Of a DNA stretch of 64,000 nucleotides, positions 7,840-15,755 are shown piece by piece. Positions within the stretch are counted from its first letter, which is position 1, and each line of letters begins with the position of its first letter. The stretch is from positions 620,001 to 684,000 of the forward strand of contig NZ_NJIX01000002.1 of NCBI RefSeq assembly GCF_002209485.1, read 5' to 3'. The translations under genes and the position numbers were made by a program. The notes beneath the pieces are model-generated. The model was given only the letters and a program-made list of their open reading frames with translations. It ran no database searches and was not told the origin of the DNA. The stretch comes from Achromobacter sp. HZ34 (GTDB taxonomy: Bacteria > Pseudomonadota > Gammaproteobacteria > Burkholderiales > Burkholderiaceae_B).

Positions 7840-8712
7840 CTAGAACTCGAATTCGACGTCCACCGCATCGCCGATGCGCAGAACCGACCCGGCGGGCGCG
7901 GCGACGATGGCGTTCTGGCCGAAGACGACGCCCAGGTCCAGGCGATGGGTGGCCGCCAGGGTCAGGCCGGGCTCGTCATGCTGTACACCCGTGGCCTGGT
8001 CGACGTCGGGAATGCTGCAGCGCGTGCAAGGTTTCACCAGCGCCATGCGCACCGCGCCGACCGACATGGAGGCAACATGGTCCTCTTCGTACGCTTCCAG
8101 CTCGCCTTCCACGACGATATTGGGACGGAAACGATCCATGGGCACGGCCGCCTTGCCCTGCGCGGCCAGCTTCCCATTGAGCGCATCCAGGGAAGACTGA
8201 TTGGCGATCAACAAGGGAAAGCCATCGGCGAAACCGAACAAATTGCGCTGCGCATAGCCAGCCGCTTCCTCAGGGTGGCGCTGCAGCCAGCCCCCTACCC
8301 ATTCCGCGCTGGCCGAGCGCTGCGCCCCGGCCACGTCGATACGCAGGAATTCACAGGGCCGCCGCAGAAACTGACTGAACCACGCCGCCGCCTGCGCCGA
8401 GTCGCGCCGGGCGGGCATGGTGTCGCGCCACACGGTCACTACCTGCGGCTCCCCGTGCAGCGCCGCCCCATCCAGGGCGACGGCCAGGTCCGCCATCCCG
8501 GGCGCGGACAGATGGAGATGCGTATCGTCCAGGGCGGTCTGCACCAAGGCCATGGCAGGCAGTTGCCGCTGCGTCAGGAACTGGCCGCCGGACACCACCA
8601 TCCAGCGCCGGTCGAAAGCCAGGCCGGCCTGGTCGATGGGCGATTCGGACAAGTCGATACCGGCACAGGACTTCACGGGGTAGATATGCAGGCTGCGGAT
8701 GCGGACGGACAT
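7840..8712 (-). CDS. MOSC domain-containing protein (YcbX/mARC-like)
   Basis: The 290-residue product starts with the MOSC N-terminal beta-barrel domain (VRIRSLHIYPVKSCAGIDLS) and continues into the MOSC domain, with the molybdenum-cofactor region MDRFRPNIVV and the conserved cysteine in LVKPCTRCSIPDVD. Proteins of this type bind the molybdenum cofactor and, in E. coli YcbX and mARC, reduce N-hydroxylated compounds with electrons from a ferredoxin-like partner. The neighbouring [2Fe-2S] reductase, encoded downstream on the same strand, is a possible electron source; that is inference. The ATG at 8712 was chosen because the family sequence begins there, while the upstream extension is low complexity. 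Confidence 0.8.
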   Translation of the reverse strand: MSVRIRSLHIYPVKSCAGIDLSESPIDQAGLAFDRRWMVVSGGQFLTQRQLPAMALVQTALDDTHLHLSAPGMADLAVALDGAALHGEPQVVTVWRDTMPARRDSAQAAAWFSQFLRRPCEFLRIDVAGAQRSASAEWVGGWLQRHPEEAAGYAQRNLFGFADGFPLLIANQSSLDALNGKLAAQGKAAVPMDRFRPNIVVEGELEAYEEDHVASMSVGAVRMALVKPCTRCSIPDVDQATGVQHDEPGLTLAATHRLDLGVVFGQNAIVAAPAGSVLRIGDAVDVEFEF

Positions 8713-8908
8713 GGCGGGTGGGTGCGTACCAGAGGGGAAACGGGCCGCGCTCCAGCAGAAGCGTCGAGCCAGCGGCGCGGATGAAGAATAGCAGCAAATC
8801 CGCAGCCCCCCCGGCACCGGCAGGCCCTCGAAAACCCGTGGCCGCAGCCTGGCGGCAACGCCAGCCCGCCCTGCCACCCGCCAACGGCAAATGCAAAGCG
8901 GCAAATGC

Positions 8909-8937
8909 AAAAACGGCGCGTGCAAGCACGCGCCGTT
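8909..8937 (-). terminator. Terminator of the ectoine operon
   Basis: A perfect 11-bp stem (AACGGCGCGTG at 8912-8922, CACGCGCCGTT at 8927-8937) with a 4-nt loop is followed on the minus strand by TTTTT. It lies 46 nt after the stop of ectD. Confidence 0.85.
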
Positions 8938-8982
8938 CACGCTCCACGCCTGACCACGACGCGGAACGAACCTGCCTGACGA

Positions 8983-9906
8983 TCAATCGACCAGCTTCAA
9001 CTTGTCCAGCGGCTTCAGCGCCTTCATGCTGGAACGGGAAGCGATGTGCTCCGGACGCGGATCCAGACCGTACTTGGGCGGCACCAGCGCGTTCTCGACA
9101 CTGTTGTAGACGGTGAACACGTTCGCGCGGGGCCACGGCGAAATATTGCTGTTGGACCCGTGCATGGTGTTGCAGTCGAAGAAGATCACCGACCCCGCCT
9201 TGCCCGTCATGGGACGGATACCGCCCTGCTCCACCAGCAACTGCAGGCTGACAGGATCCGGCACGCCGTATTCCTGCTTCTTCAGGGACTGCTTGTAGTG
9301 GTCCTGCGGCGTCTCACCCACGCAGGAAATGAAATGCCTGTGCGAACCCGGCACCAGCATCAACGGACCGTTGCAGGCATTGTTGTCGCTCAACAGCACC
9401 GTGCAGCTGAGCGCGCGCATGGCCGGCATGCCATCTTCCACGTGCCAGGTCTCGAAGTCCGAATGCCAATAGAACTCCTTGCCCTTGAAGCCCGGCTTCA
9501 TATTGGCGCGCGACTGGTGCACATAGACCTCGGAACCGAGAATCTGCCGCGCCACGTTGATCATGCGCGGATCGCGCACCAGGCGCGAGATCATGGCGCT
9601 CAGCGTGTGCACCATGAAAATGGAGCGCACCGCGTCGCTGCCCGGCTCGGTGATCGATTCCTCGCGGCGAATGATGGCCGGATCGCGCGACATGCGGCCG
9701 ATTTCCGCCAGCACGGCGGCGACTTCGTTTTCCGGCAAGAGGTTTTCCAGCATCAGGAAACCGTCGCGGTCGTAGTCCTGCAGCTGCTGTTCGGACAAGG
9801 CATCGGCGTAGCGGCCGTCGCCATGGATCACGGGATCATGGCGCGCCACGATGGCCGACATACGGTCGGTGCGCGAAGCGTATCTGTCTTTCGCGGGTAA
9901 ATTCAT
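8983..9906 (-). CDS. ectD: Ectoine hydroxylase
   Basis: The 307-residue protein belongs to the non-haem Fe(II)/2-oxoglutarate dioxygenases and converts ectoine to 5-hydroxyectoine. Iron ligands can be read: H148 and D150 in FYWHSDFETWHVEDGMP, the signature stretch of EctD, and the distal H249 in CNTMHGSNSNIS. The length matches characterised EctD proteins (about 300). It is the last gene of the operon, starting 18 nt after the ectC stop, and is followed by a strong terminator. Its presence means the organism can make both ectoine and hydroxyectoine. Confidence 0.95.
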   Translation of the reverse strand: MNLPAKDRYASRTDRMSAIVARHDPVIHGDGRYADALSEQQLQDYDRDGFLMLENLLPENEVAAVLAEIGRMSRDPAIIRREESITEPGSDAVRSIFMVHTLSAMISRLVRDPRMINVARQILGSEVYVHQSRANMKPGFKGKEFYWHSDFETWHVEDGMPAMRALSCTVLLSDNNACNGPLMLVPGSHRHFISCVGETPQDHYKQSLKKQEYGVPDPVSLQLLVEQGGIRPMTGKAGSVIFFDCNTMHGSNSNISPWPRANVFTVYNSVENALVPPKYGLDPRPEHIASRSSMKALKPLDKLKLVD

Positions 9907-9924
9907 CCAGCGTCCTCCTTTCGT

Positions 9925-10323
9925 TCAAGCCGCTTCGGCGACCGGCAGGGGATACACACCCTTTTCGTCGTGCACCTCTTGGCCCGTCAGCGGCGGATTG
10001 AACACGCAGATCACGCGGCAGGGCTTTTCGCCACCGCACAGCCAGTGTTCATCGTTCTCGTTCAAGGCGTAGACCACGCCCGGCGACAGCATGTACTTCT
10101 TGCCATCGGCGATGGTTTCCACGTGGCCGTCGCCTTCGATGACCCACACCGCTTCCAGGTGATTCTGGTAATGGATGTGCGTGCGCGTATGCGGAAAGAT
10201 GGTGGTCTCGTGGAAGGAAAAACCCATCCCGTCTTTCTTCAGCAGTACGCGGCGGCTCATCCAGGTATCGGTACGGACTTCGTCCTTGGTGCCGATGACA
10301 TCTTTGACGTTGCGAACGATCAT
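9925..10323 (-). CDS. ectC: L-ectoine synthase
   Basis: The 132-residue cupin-fold enzyme closes N-gamma-acetyl-diaminobutyrate to ectoine in the cytoplasm. It shows the EctC start MIVRNVKDVIGT, the SRRVLLKKDGMGFSFHETTI segment, and the cupin strands THIHYQNHLEAVWVIEGDG and HWLCGGEKPCRVICVFNPPLTG. The length is that of the family. Its ATG overlaps the ectB stop by 4 nt (ATGA), indicating coupled translation. Confidence 0.95.
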   Translation of the reverse strand: MIVRNVKDVIGTKDEVRTDTWMSRRVLLKKDGMGFSFHETTIFPHTRTHIHYQNHLEAVWVIEGDGHVETIADGKKYMLSPGVVYALNENDEHWLCGGEKPCRVICVFNPPLTGQEVHDEKGVYPLPVAEAA

Positions 10324-11627
10324 TTGCGTTTTCCTCCAAATTTCAGGATGCGGGCAGAATGGCCCGATTCGGTCAGCGCGTCGGCCACGCTGGCTTCGAT
10401 GGCATCGAGGCCCCGCTGCAGCAGGTCGTCCTCGATGGTGAGTGCCGGCAGGAACTTGAGCACTTCGTCATGGGCCCCGGAGGTCTCGATGACGATGCCG
10501 CGCTCGAAGGCCTTGCGGGCAATGGCGTTGGCCAGTTCGGGATTGGCGGTGGACACCAGGCCCTGGATCAGGCCGCGGCCGCGCACGGCCAGGCCGGCGC
10601 CGGGATAGCTGTGCGCCACGTTCTCCAGCCAGTCGCGCACCAGCCTTTCCTTGCGCTGCACGTCCTTGGTGAACGTGTCATCGCTCCAGTACGTACGCAG
10701 CGCGGCGGCGGCGGTAACGAAGGCCAGGTTGTTGCCACGGAAGGTGCCGCTGTGCGCGCCCGGCTTCCAGATATCCAGTTCGGGCTTCATCAGCACCAGC
10801 GACATCGGCAGGCCGAAGCCCGACAGCGACTTCGACAGCGTGATGATGTCGGGCTGGATGCCGGCGCTTTCGAAACTGAAGAAGCTGCCGGTACGGCCGC
10901 AACCGACCTGGATGTCATCGACGATCAACAGCATGTCGTGGCGGCGGCAGACCTTTTCCAGTTCCTTGAGCCAGCGCAGCGTGGCCACGTTGACACCGCC
11001 CTCGCCCTGCACCGTTTCCACGATCACCGCGGCCGGCTTGTCCATGCCGCTGCTGGGATCGTCCAGCATCTTTTCCAAGTAGGCCATGGTGTCGACGTCC
11101 GGACCGAAGTAACCGTCATAGGGCATGAAGGTGGTGTTGCCCAGCGTGTAGCCGGCCGCGTCGCGGAACTTGGCGTTGGCCGTGGCGCCCAGCGAACCGC
11201 CGCTGACGCCGTGGAAACCGTGGGTGAACGAAATGACGTTGGGACGGCCCTTGACCTGGCGCGCGATCTTCAGCGCCGCTTCCACCGCGTTGGTGCCGGT
11301 GGGACCGGTGAACTGCAGCGTGTAGCGCCACTTGCGCGGCTGCAGCAGCACTTCGTCGACGCTTTGCAGGAAGCGCTTCTTGGCGCTGGTGGCCATGTCC
11401 AGGCCATGCACCACGCCGTCGGCGGCCAGGTATTCAAGCAGCTCGGACTTGAACAAAGGATTGTTGTGGCCGTAGTTCAGCGTGCCCGCGCCGCTGAAGA
11501 AATCGATGTACTCGGTCCCATCCTCGTCGATCAGCAATGAGCCACGCGCCTGGCTGAAAATCACCGGAAAAGAGCGGATGTAGCCGCGTACCTCGGACTC
11601 CATGCGATCAAAGATTTTCAAGTCCAT
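10320..11627 (-). CDS. ectB: Diaminobutyrate--2-oxoglutarate transaminase
   Basis: The 435-residue class III aminotransferase makes L-2,4-diaminobutyrate from aspartate semialdehyde and glutamate, the first step of ectoine synthesis. The PLP lysine is K266 in TLSKSLSGFG; the GTNAVEAALK and IVDDIQVGCGRTG motifs are also present. The ATG at 11627 was chosen because family members begin DLKIFDRMESEVRGY and a GGGAG site lies upstream; a 53-codon in-frame extension is non-conserved. The gap of 243 nt to ectA is unusually wide for this operon. Confidence 0.94.
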   Translation of the reverse strand: MDLKIFDRMESEVRGYIRSFPVIFSQARGSLLIDEDGTEYIDFFSGAGTLNYGHNNPLFKSELLEYLAADGVVHGLDMATSAKKRFLQSVDEVLLQPRKWRYTLQFTGPTGTNAVEAALKIARQVKGRPNVISFTHGFHGVSGGSLGATANAKFRDAAGYTLGNTTFMPYDGYFGPDVDTMAYLEKMLDDPSSGMDKPAAVIVETVQGEGGVNVATLRWLKELEKVCRRHDMLLIVDDIQVGCGRTGSFFSFESAGIQPDIITLSKSLSGFGLPMSLVLMKPELDIWKPGAHSGTFRGNNLAFVTAAAALRTYWSDDTFTKDVQRKERLVRDWLENVAHSYPGAGLAVRGRGLIQGLVSTANPELANAIARKAFERGIVIETSGAHDEVLKFLPALTIEDDLLQRGLDAIEASVADALTESGHSARILKFGGKRK

Positions 11628-11870
11628 AAATTTTTCTCCCTCATTGTGGTTGACAGGTGACCGGCCGCGGAGCGCGACCAGCCTTGGCGTCATCGAAGGG
11701 CCGTTGTGGCGTTCGCTTCGAACGGCCCCTTCTAATGGGTCAGATAACCCGGTCAAGAAACCCGTGGTGCTGCGCACGGGCTTCACGATGATGGCGGCGC
11801 GGGCACTTGGCCCCTGCGCACCGCTGCTTCGTCACGGCGTAGATCGCTACGTCCGCGACGTCCTCGATCG
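11628..11870 (-). promoter_or_regulatory. Structured 243-nt spacer between ectA and ectB
   Basis: Two potential RNA hairpins lie in the spacer. Just after the ectA stop, GGCGTAG and CTACGCC (11837-11843 and 11871-11877) pair around an inner ACGTC/GACGT stem, and GATCGCTACG is repeated directly. Nearer ectB, GAAGGGGCCGTT pairs with AACGGCCCTTC (one bulge) around CGTTCG-AAG-CGAACG, at about 11698-11735. Neither has a T run, so they are more likely mRNA-processing or stability elements than terminators. An internal promoter is possible but not evident. Confidence 0.4.
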
Positions 11871-12473
11871 CTACGCCGCCATGGGCACGGACGCGAACGG
11901 TCCGATGCGCAGCAGCATTTCGTCGTCATGGTCGCCATGGCCGAACAGCTGCTTGCCGAACAAGGGCTGTTCCGCCAGGTGGGCGCCAAGGCCGGCGGCC
12001 AGACCCGTGAAGGTGCGGCGCGACGGCGCGTTGTCGGGGCCCACGGTGGTCTCCAGCTGGCGGACATGGGCCAGGCCCGGGCGGCCCAGCAGGTGGCGCA
12101 ACATGGCGCCAGCCAGGCCATGGCCGCGCGCGCGCTCATGCACGGCGACCTGCCAGATGAACAGGGTGTCTGGCGACGCGGGGGGAATGTAGGCGGAGAC
12201 AAATCCGTCGATGCTGCCGCCGGCCGTTTCGGCCACCACGCAGGTATCGGGGAAGTGCTCGCAGAGAAGCAGATAGGCGTAGACCGAGTTCAGGTCGAGC
12301 GGGGGACATTCGGCAATCAGGCGGTGCAGGGCCGCGCCATCGGCGGGGCGGGGGCGTCGCAAATTGTGCGCCGCGGATTGCTGGGTGAGACGGGTGTTTT
12401 CAGTGGAAGCGATAACGTGATTCCTTTTCTTTTCAGGGGCGGCCCCGGGTCCCGAAGGATGCAAGGCCGCCAT
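11871..12473 (-). CDS. ectA: L-2,4-diaminobutyrate N-gamma-acetyltransferase
   Basis: The 200-residue GNAT acetyltransferase carries out the second step of ectoine synthesis. Family features: [37 protein letters not shown] at residues about 38-74, the acetyl-CoA loop [15 protein letters not shown], and [15 protein letters not shown] near residue 145. The N-terminal 35 residues are longer than usual and the start has no strong ribosome site; no other in-frame ATG exists before the conserved region. It lies 52 nt after the MarR-type gene and is probably co-transcribed with it. Confidence 0.93.
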   Translation of the reverse strand: MAALHPSGPGAAPEKKRNHVIASTENTRLTQQSAAHNLRRPRPADGAALHRLIAECPPLDLNSVYAYLLLCEHFPDTCVVAETAGGSIDGFVSAYIPPASPDTLFIWQVAVHERARGHGLAGAMLRHLLGRPGLAHVRQLETTVGPDNAPSRRTFTGLAAGLGAHLAEQPLFGKQLFGHGDHDDEMLLRIGPFASVPMAA

Positions 12474-12525
12474 TGATTCGGATATTCAATGCGCGCATTC
12501 AATACGAACAGACGGACGATTCTCT

Positions 12526-13074
12526 TCAGACCACCAGCCCGGACTCCGGCGCCGGCCCCGTCGTGGGGACCTCCAGGATGGCGGTTGCGCCTTCGCCATG
12601 CGGCTCTGGCGGCGCGGCCTGACCGCCCTGCTCCATCAGCGCGACGATGCGCTCCAGCGACAGGGTGATGGTGGCCTGTTCCAATTCGGGCAAGGCATTC
12701 AAGGCCTCGGCCAGGTGTTTCTGCAGCGGCGACGGCGCCTCCTCAGCCAGCGCCATGCCGGCGGGCGTGGCGGTGACGAACACCGTACGGCGATCTTCCC
12801 GGCTGCGTTCGCGCCGCACCAGCCCCTTGTCCTCCAGCCGATCCAGGATGCCGACCACCGTGCTGGGGCTGACATGGATCTCGCGGCTGATGGCCGTGGC
12901 CGTGATGGGCGCCGACGCGATCACCGTGCGCAAGCACATCAGCTGCGGCGCCGTGATGTGGCTGACCGCCGCCAACTGCCGTGAATGCAGCGCGATGGAG
13001 CGCGTGATCCGGCGTAGAGCACGGAGGATGCGCAAATCGTATTGCTGAGCGTTAACCGTCGTGGAAGTCGTCAT
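12526..13074 (-). CDS. ectR: MarR family regulator of the ectoine operon (EctR-like)
   Basis: The 182-residue protein has a MarR winged helix-turn-helix: HITAPQLMCLRTVIAS, then ITATAISREIHVSPSTVVGILDRLEDKGLVRRERSREDRRTVFVTATPAG at about residues 50-110, the wing ending in the DRR motif. MarR-type EctR repressors precede ect operons in many proteobacteria, which fits the position directly upstream of ectA. The ATG at 13074 follows the family pattern; the longer upstream frame is non-conserved. An 11-bp inverted repeat immediately downstream of a TATAAT box upstream of this gene is the likely autoregulatory site. Confidence 0.85.
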   Translation of the reverse strand: MTTSTTVNAQQYDLRILRALRRITRSIALHSRQLAAVSHITAPQLMCLRTVIASAPITATAISREIHVSPSTVVGILDRLEDKGLVRRERSREDRRTVFVTATPAGMALAEEAPSPLQKHLAEALNALPELEQATITLSLERIVALMEQGGQAAPPEPHGEGATAILEVPTTGPAPESGLVV

Positions 13075-13114
13075 AGTGGGCTGTGCCTCGAATTGAGACG
13101 CCAATAAAAGATCG

Positions 13115-13158
13115 GTACTGAAATCTGTGTTGCTGAATTGATTTGAGTACGAATTATA
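13115..13158 (-). promoter_or_regulatory. Promoter and candidate operator of the ectR-ectABCD unit
   Basis: On the minus strand a TATAAT box lies at 13153-13158. Just downstream is an inverted repeat, GTACTGAAATC at 13115-13125 and GATTTGAGTAC at 13140-13150 (10 of 11 bases match), with a 14-nt spacer, so arm centres are 25 bp apart. It overlaps the expected transcription start about 70 nt before ectR. No convincing -35 was seen, which is compatible with an activator-dependent or osmoregulated promoter. Confidence 0.55.
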
Positions 13159-13279
13159 TCGACGCAAGAGATCAGGGGAGAATAGAAAATGTAAAACTCG
13201 GACGCGAATTGGTGACGGGCCACCTGTTCGCTCAAGATGCTTTGCCGAAATTAGCGGAATTTGGCCGAAAAAGGCGACA

Positions 13280-13325
13280 AAAAAGCCCGAGCGATGTGCA
13301 CTCTGCAACATCGCTCGGGCTTTTT
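13280..13325 (-). terminator. Strong terminator of parC
   Basis: A perfect 18-bp inverted repeat (AAAAAGCCCGAGCGATGT at 13280-13297 and its complement at 13308-13325) with a 10-nt loop has A and T runs at its ends. It starts 16 nt after the parC stop and also isolates the ectR promoter. Confidence 0.95.
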
Positions 13326-13341
13326 GTTCCGTTGCTCTCAG

Positions 13342-15654
13342 TTACAAAACCGGAGACAGCACTGGCTGTTTCGGCCGGACTTCCAGTTGTCGACCCTTGC
13401 GCGCACGCTTGCCGATGTAGGTTTGCAGGGTGGCGCCCACCAGGATGTCCTCGGTCTGCTTGTTGCGGTACATGCCGACCGCGCGCAAGCCGGCCGGCCC
13501 CACCGGCACGATCTGCGCCAGCTTGTCGTTGCCGTCCAGGCCCATCAGGATGGTGCCGCGGCCGCCACCGGCCAGCACCTTGACCTCATCCAGGCCGAAT
13601 ACCAGGAATTTGCCCTTGGTCGACAGCAGCGCCAGTTGCATCGCGCCCGGGAACACCGGCACCGGATGCAGCATGGCGTCGCCCGCTTCCAGCGTGATGA
13701 ACTGCTTGCCGGCGCGCTGGCGGCTGCTCATGTCGCCCAGCTTGGCGACGAAGCCGAAGCCGCCCTCGCTGGCGAACAGCCACCGGGTATCCGCCGCGGC
13801 GGCGATCATATGGGTGATGCGGGTGCCGCTGGCCAGGTCGATCATGGTGGTCACCGGCTGGCCATCGCCACGCGCCGACGGCAGCGCCGACACCGCCACG
13901 CTGTAGGCGCGGCCGTTGTCGCCCAGCGCGATCAGCGTGTCCGTGGTGCGGCACTCGAAGGCGCCATAGAGTCCATCGCCCTGCTTGAAGGTGAACTGCC
14001 CGACGTCATGGCCATGGCCCTGGCGTGCACGCAGCCAGCCCTTCTGCGACACGATGACCGTGACGGGCTCGTCGACCACGCGGGTTTCCACCACGGCGCG
14101 CTCGGCCACTTCGATGAGGGTACGGCGATCGTCGCCGAATTGCTTGGCGTCGGCCTCGATCTCGCGCACGATGGTGCGCTTCAACGAGGACGGGTTGTCC
14201 AGCAGCTCCTGCAGCTTGGTCTGCTCTTCGCGCTTGTCGGCAAGTTCCTGCTCGACCTTTATGCCATCCAGGCGGGCCAGCTGGCGCAGCCGCATTTCCA
14301 GGATGTCTTCGGCCTGGCGTTCGCTCAGCTTGAAGCGCGCCATCAAGGCCGCGCGCGGCTCGTCGGCCTCGCGGATGGTCTGGATGACTTCGTCGACGTT
14401 GAGGTAAACCACCATGCGCCCTTCCAGCACATGGATGCGGTCGATGACCTTGTCCAGGCGATGGCGCGTGCGGCGCGTGACCGTATCGGTGCGGAAGGCC
14501 AGCCATTCGACCAGGATGTCGCGCAAAGGCTTCTGGCGCGGCCGGCCGTCGGTGCCGATGCACACCAGGTTGATCGGCACGCTGCTTTCCATGCTGGTCT
14601 GCGCCAGCAGGATCTTGACGAACTCTTCGCGGTCCACGCGCGAGGTCTTGGGTTCGAAGACCAGGCGCACCGGCGCTTCCTTGCCCGACTCGTCGCGCAC
14701 GGCGTCCAGCAGGCCCAGCATCAGGGCCTTGGACTGCTGTTGTTCCGGCGTCAGGCTCTTCTTGCCGGCCTTGATCTTGGGATTGGTGATTTCCTCGATC
14801 TCTTCCAGCACGCGCTGGCCGGAAGCGCCCGGCGGCAGTTCGTTCACCACCAGTTGCCACTGGCCCCGCGCCATTTCCTCGAACGTCCAGCGCGCGCGCG
14901 CCTTCAGCGAGCCGCGGCCGACGCTATAGATTTGCGCGATGTCCTGCGGGGAAGTGATGATCTGGCCGCCGCCGGCGAAATCCGGGCCCTGCAGCAGCTT
15001 GTGCAGTTCCTCGTTGGGCAGCGTGGGATTCTTCAACAGCGCCACGCAGGCCTGGGCCACTTCGCGCAGGTTGTGCGGCGGAATTTCCGTGGCCATGCCC
15101 ACCGCGATGCCGGATGCGCCGTTGAGCAGCATCATCGGCAAACGCGCCGGCAGCATCTGCGGTTCCTGCTGGCTGCCGTCGTAGTTCGGAATGAAATCGA
15201 CGGTGCCTTCGTCCAGCTCGTCCAGCAACAAGCGCGAGATGGGCGTCAGGCGCGCTTCGGTGTATCGCATGGCGGCGGCGTTGTCGCCGTCGCGCGAACC
15301 GAAGTTGCCCTGGCCGTCGACCAGCGGATAGCGCAGGGAGAAATCCTGGGCCATGCGCACCATGGCGTCATAAGCCGCCTGGTCGCCGTGCGGATGGTAT
15401 TTACCCAGCACGTCGCCCACCACGCGGGCCGACTTGACGTGCTTGGCGGTGGGGCCCAGGCCCATGGCCTGCATGGCGTACAGGATGCGGCGCTGCACCG
15501 GCTTCTGGCCATCGCCGACGTCGGGCAGCGCGCGGCCGCGCACCACGGAAACGGCATAGTCCAGATACGCCTGCTCCGCGTACAGGCCCAGCGTGATGGC
15601 ACTGTTGTCGCCTTCAGGCGGCTCGAACAGGCCGGGTTGGTTGTTATCGGTCAT
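13342..15654 (-). CDS. parC: DNA topoisomerase IV subunit A
   Basis: The 770-residue type IIA topoisomerase subunit decatenates daughter chromosomes together with ParE. The catalytic tyrosine is Y131 in MRYTEARL, and the winged-helix region [25 protein letters not shown] is intact. The C-terminal part carries beta-propeller repeats ([32 protein letters not shown]). At the position of E. coli Ser80, the main quinolone-contacting residue, this protein has Gln92, and at Glu84 it has Asp96. The gene follows parE after 101 nt and ends in a strong terminator. Confidence 0.96.
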   Translation of the reverse strand: MTDNNQPGLFEPPEGDNSAITLGLYAEQAYLDYAVSVVRGRALPDVGDGQKPVQRRILYAMQAMGLGPTAKHVKSARVVGDVLGKYHPHGDQAAYDAMVRMAQDFSLRYPLVDGQGNFGSRDGDNAAAMRYTEARLTPISRLLLDELDEGTVDFIPNYDGSQQEPQMLPARLPMMLLNGASGIAVGMATEIPPHNLREVAQACVALLKNPTLPNEELHKLLQGPDFAGGGQIITSPQDIAQIYSVGRGSLKARARWTFEEMARGQWQLVVNELPPGASGQRVLEEIEEITNPKIKAGKKSLTPEQQQSKALMLGLLDAVRDESGKEAPVRLVFEPKTSRVDREEFVKILLAQTSMESSVPINLVCIGTDGRPRQKPLRDILVEWLAFRTDTVTRRTRHRLDKVIDRIHVLEGRMVVYLNVDEVIQTIREADEPRAALMARFKLSERQAEDILEMRLRQLARLDGIKVEQELADKREEQTKLQELLDNPSSLKRTIVREIEADAKQFGDDRRTLIEVAERAVVETRVVDEPVTVIVSQKGWLRARQGHGHDVGQFTFKQGDGLYGAFECRTTDTLIALGDNGRAYSVAVSALPSARGDGQPVTTMIDLASGTRITHMIAAAADTRWLFASEGGFGFVAKLGDMSSRQRAGKQFITLEAGDAMLHPVPVFPGAMQLALLSTKGKFLVFGLDEVKVLAGGGRGTILMGLDGNDKLAQIVPVGPAGLRAVGMYRNKQTEDILVGATLQTYIGKRARKGRQLEVRPKQPVLSPVL

Positions 15655-15755
15655 AAGTTTCGCGAGCCGTGGCCGGCTCGAGCATCGATTCGTTCAGATT
15701 CAAGCTCCCCCCGTTTCCCGTCGCCGGCAAAGGGGGAGAGAACAAGCCCATGGCA

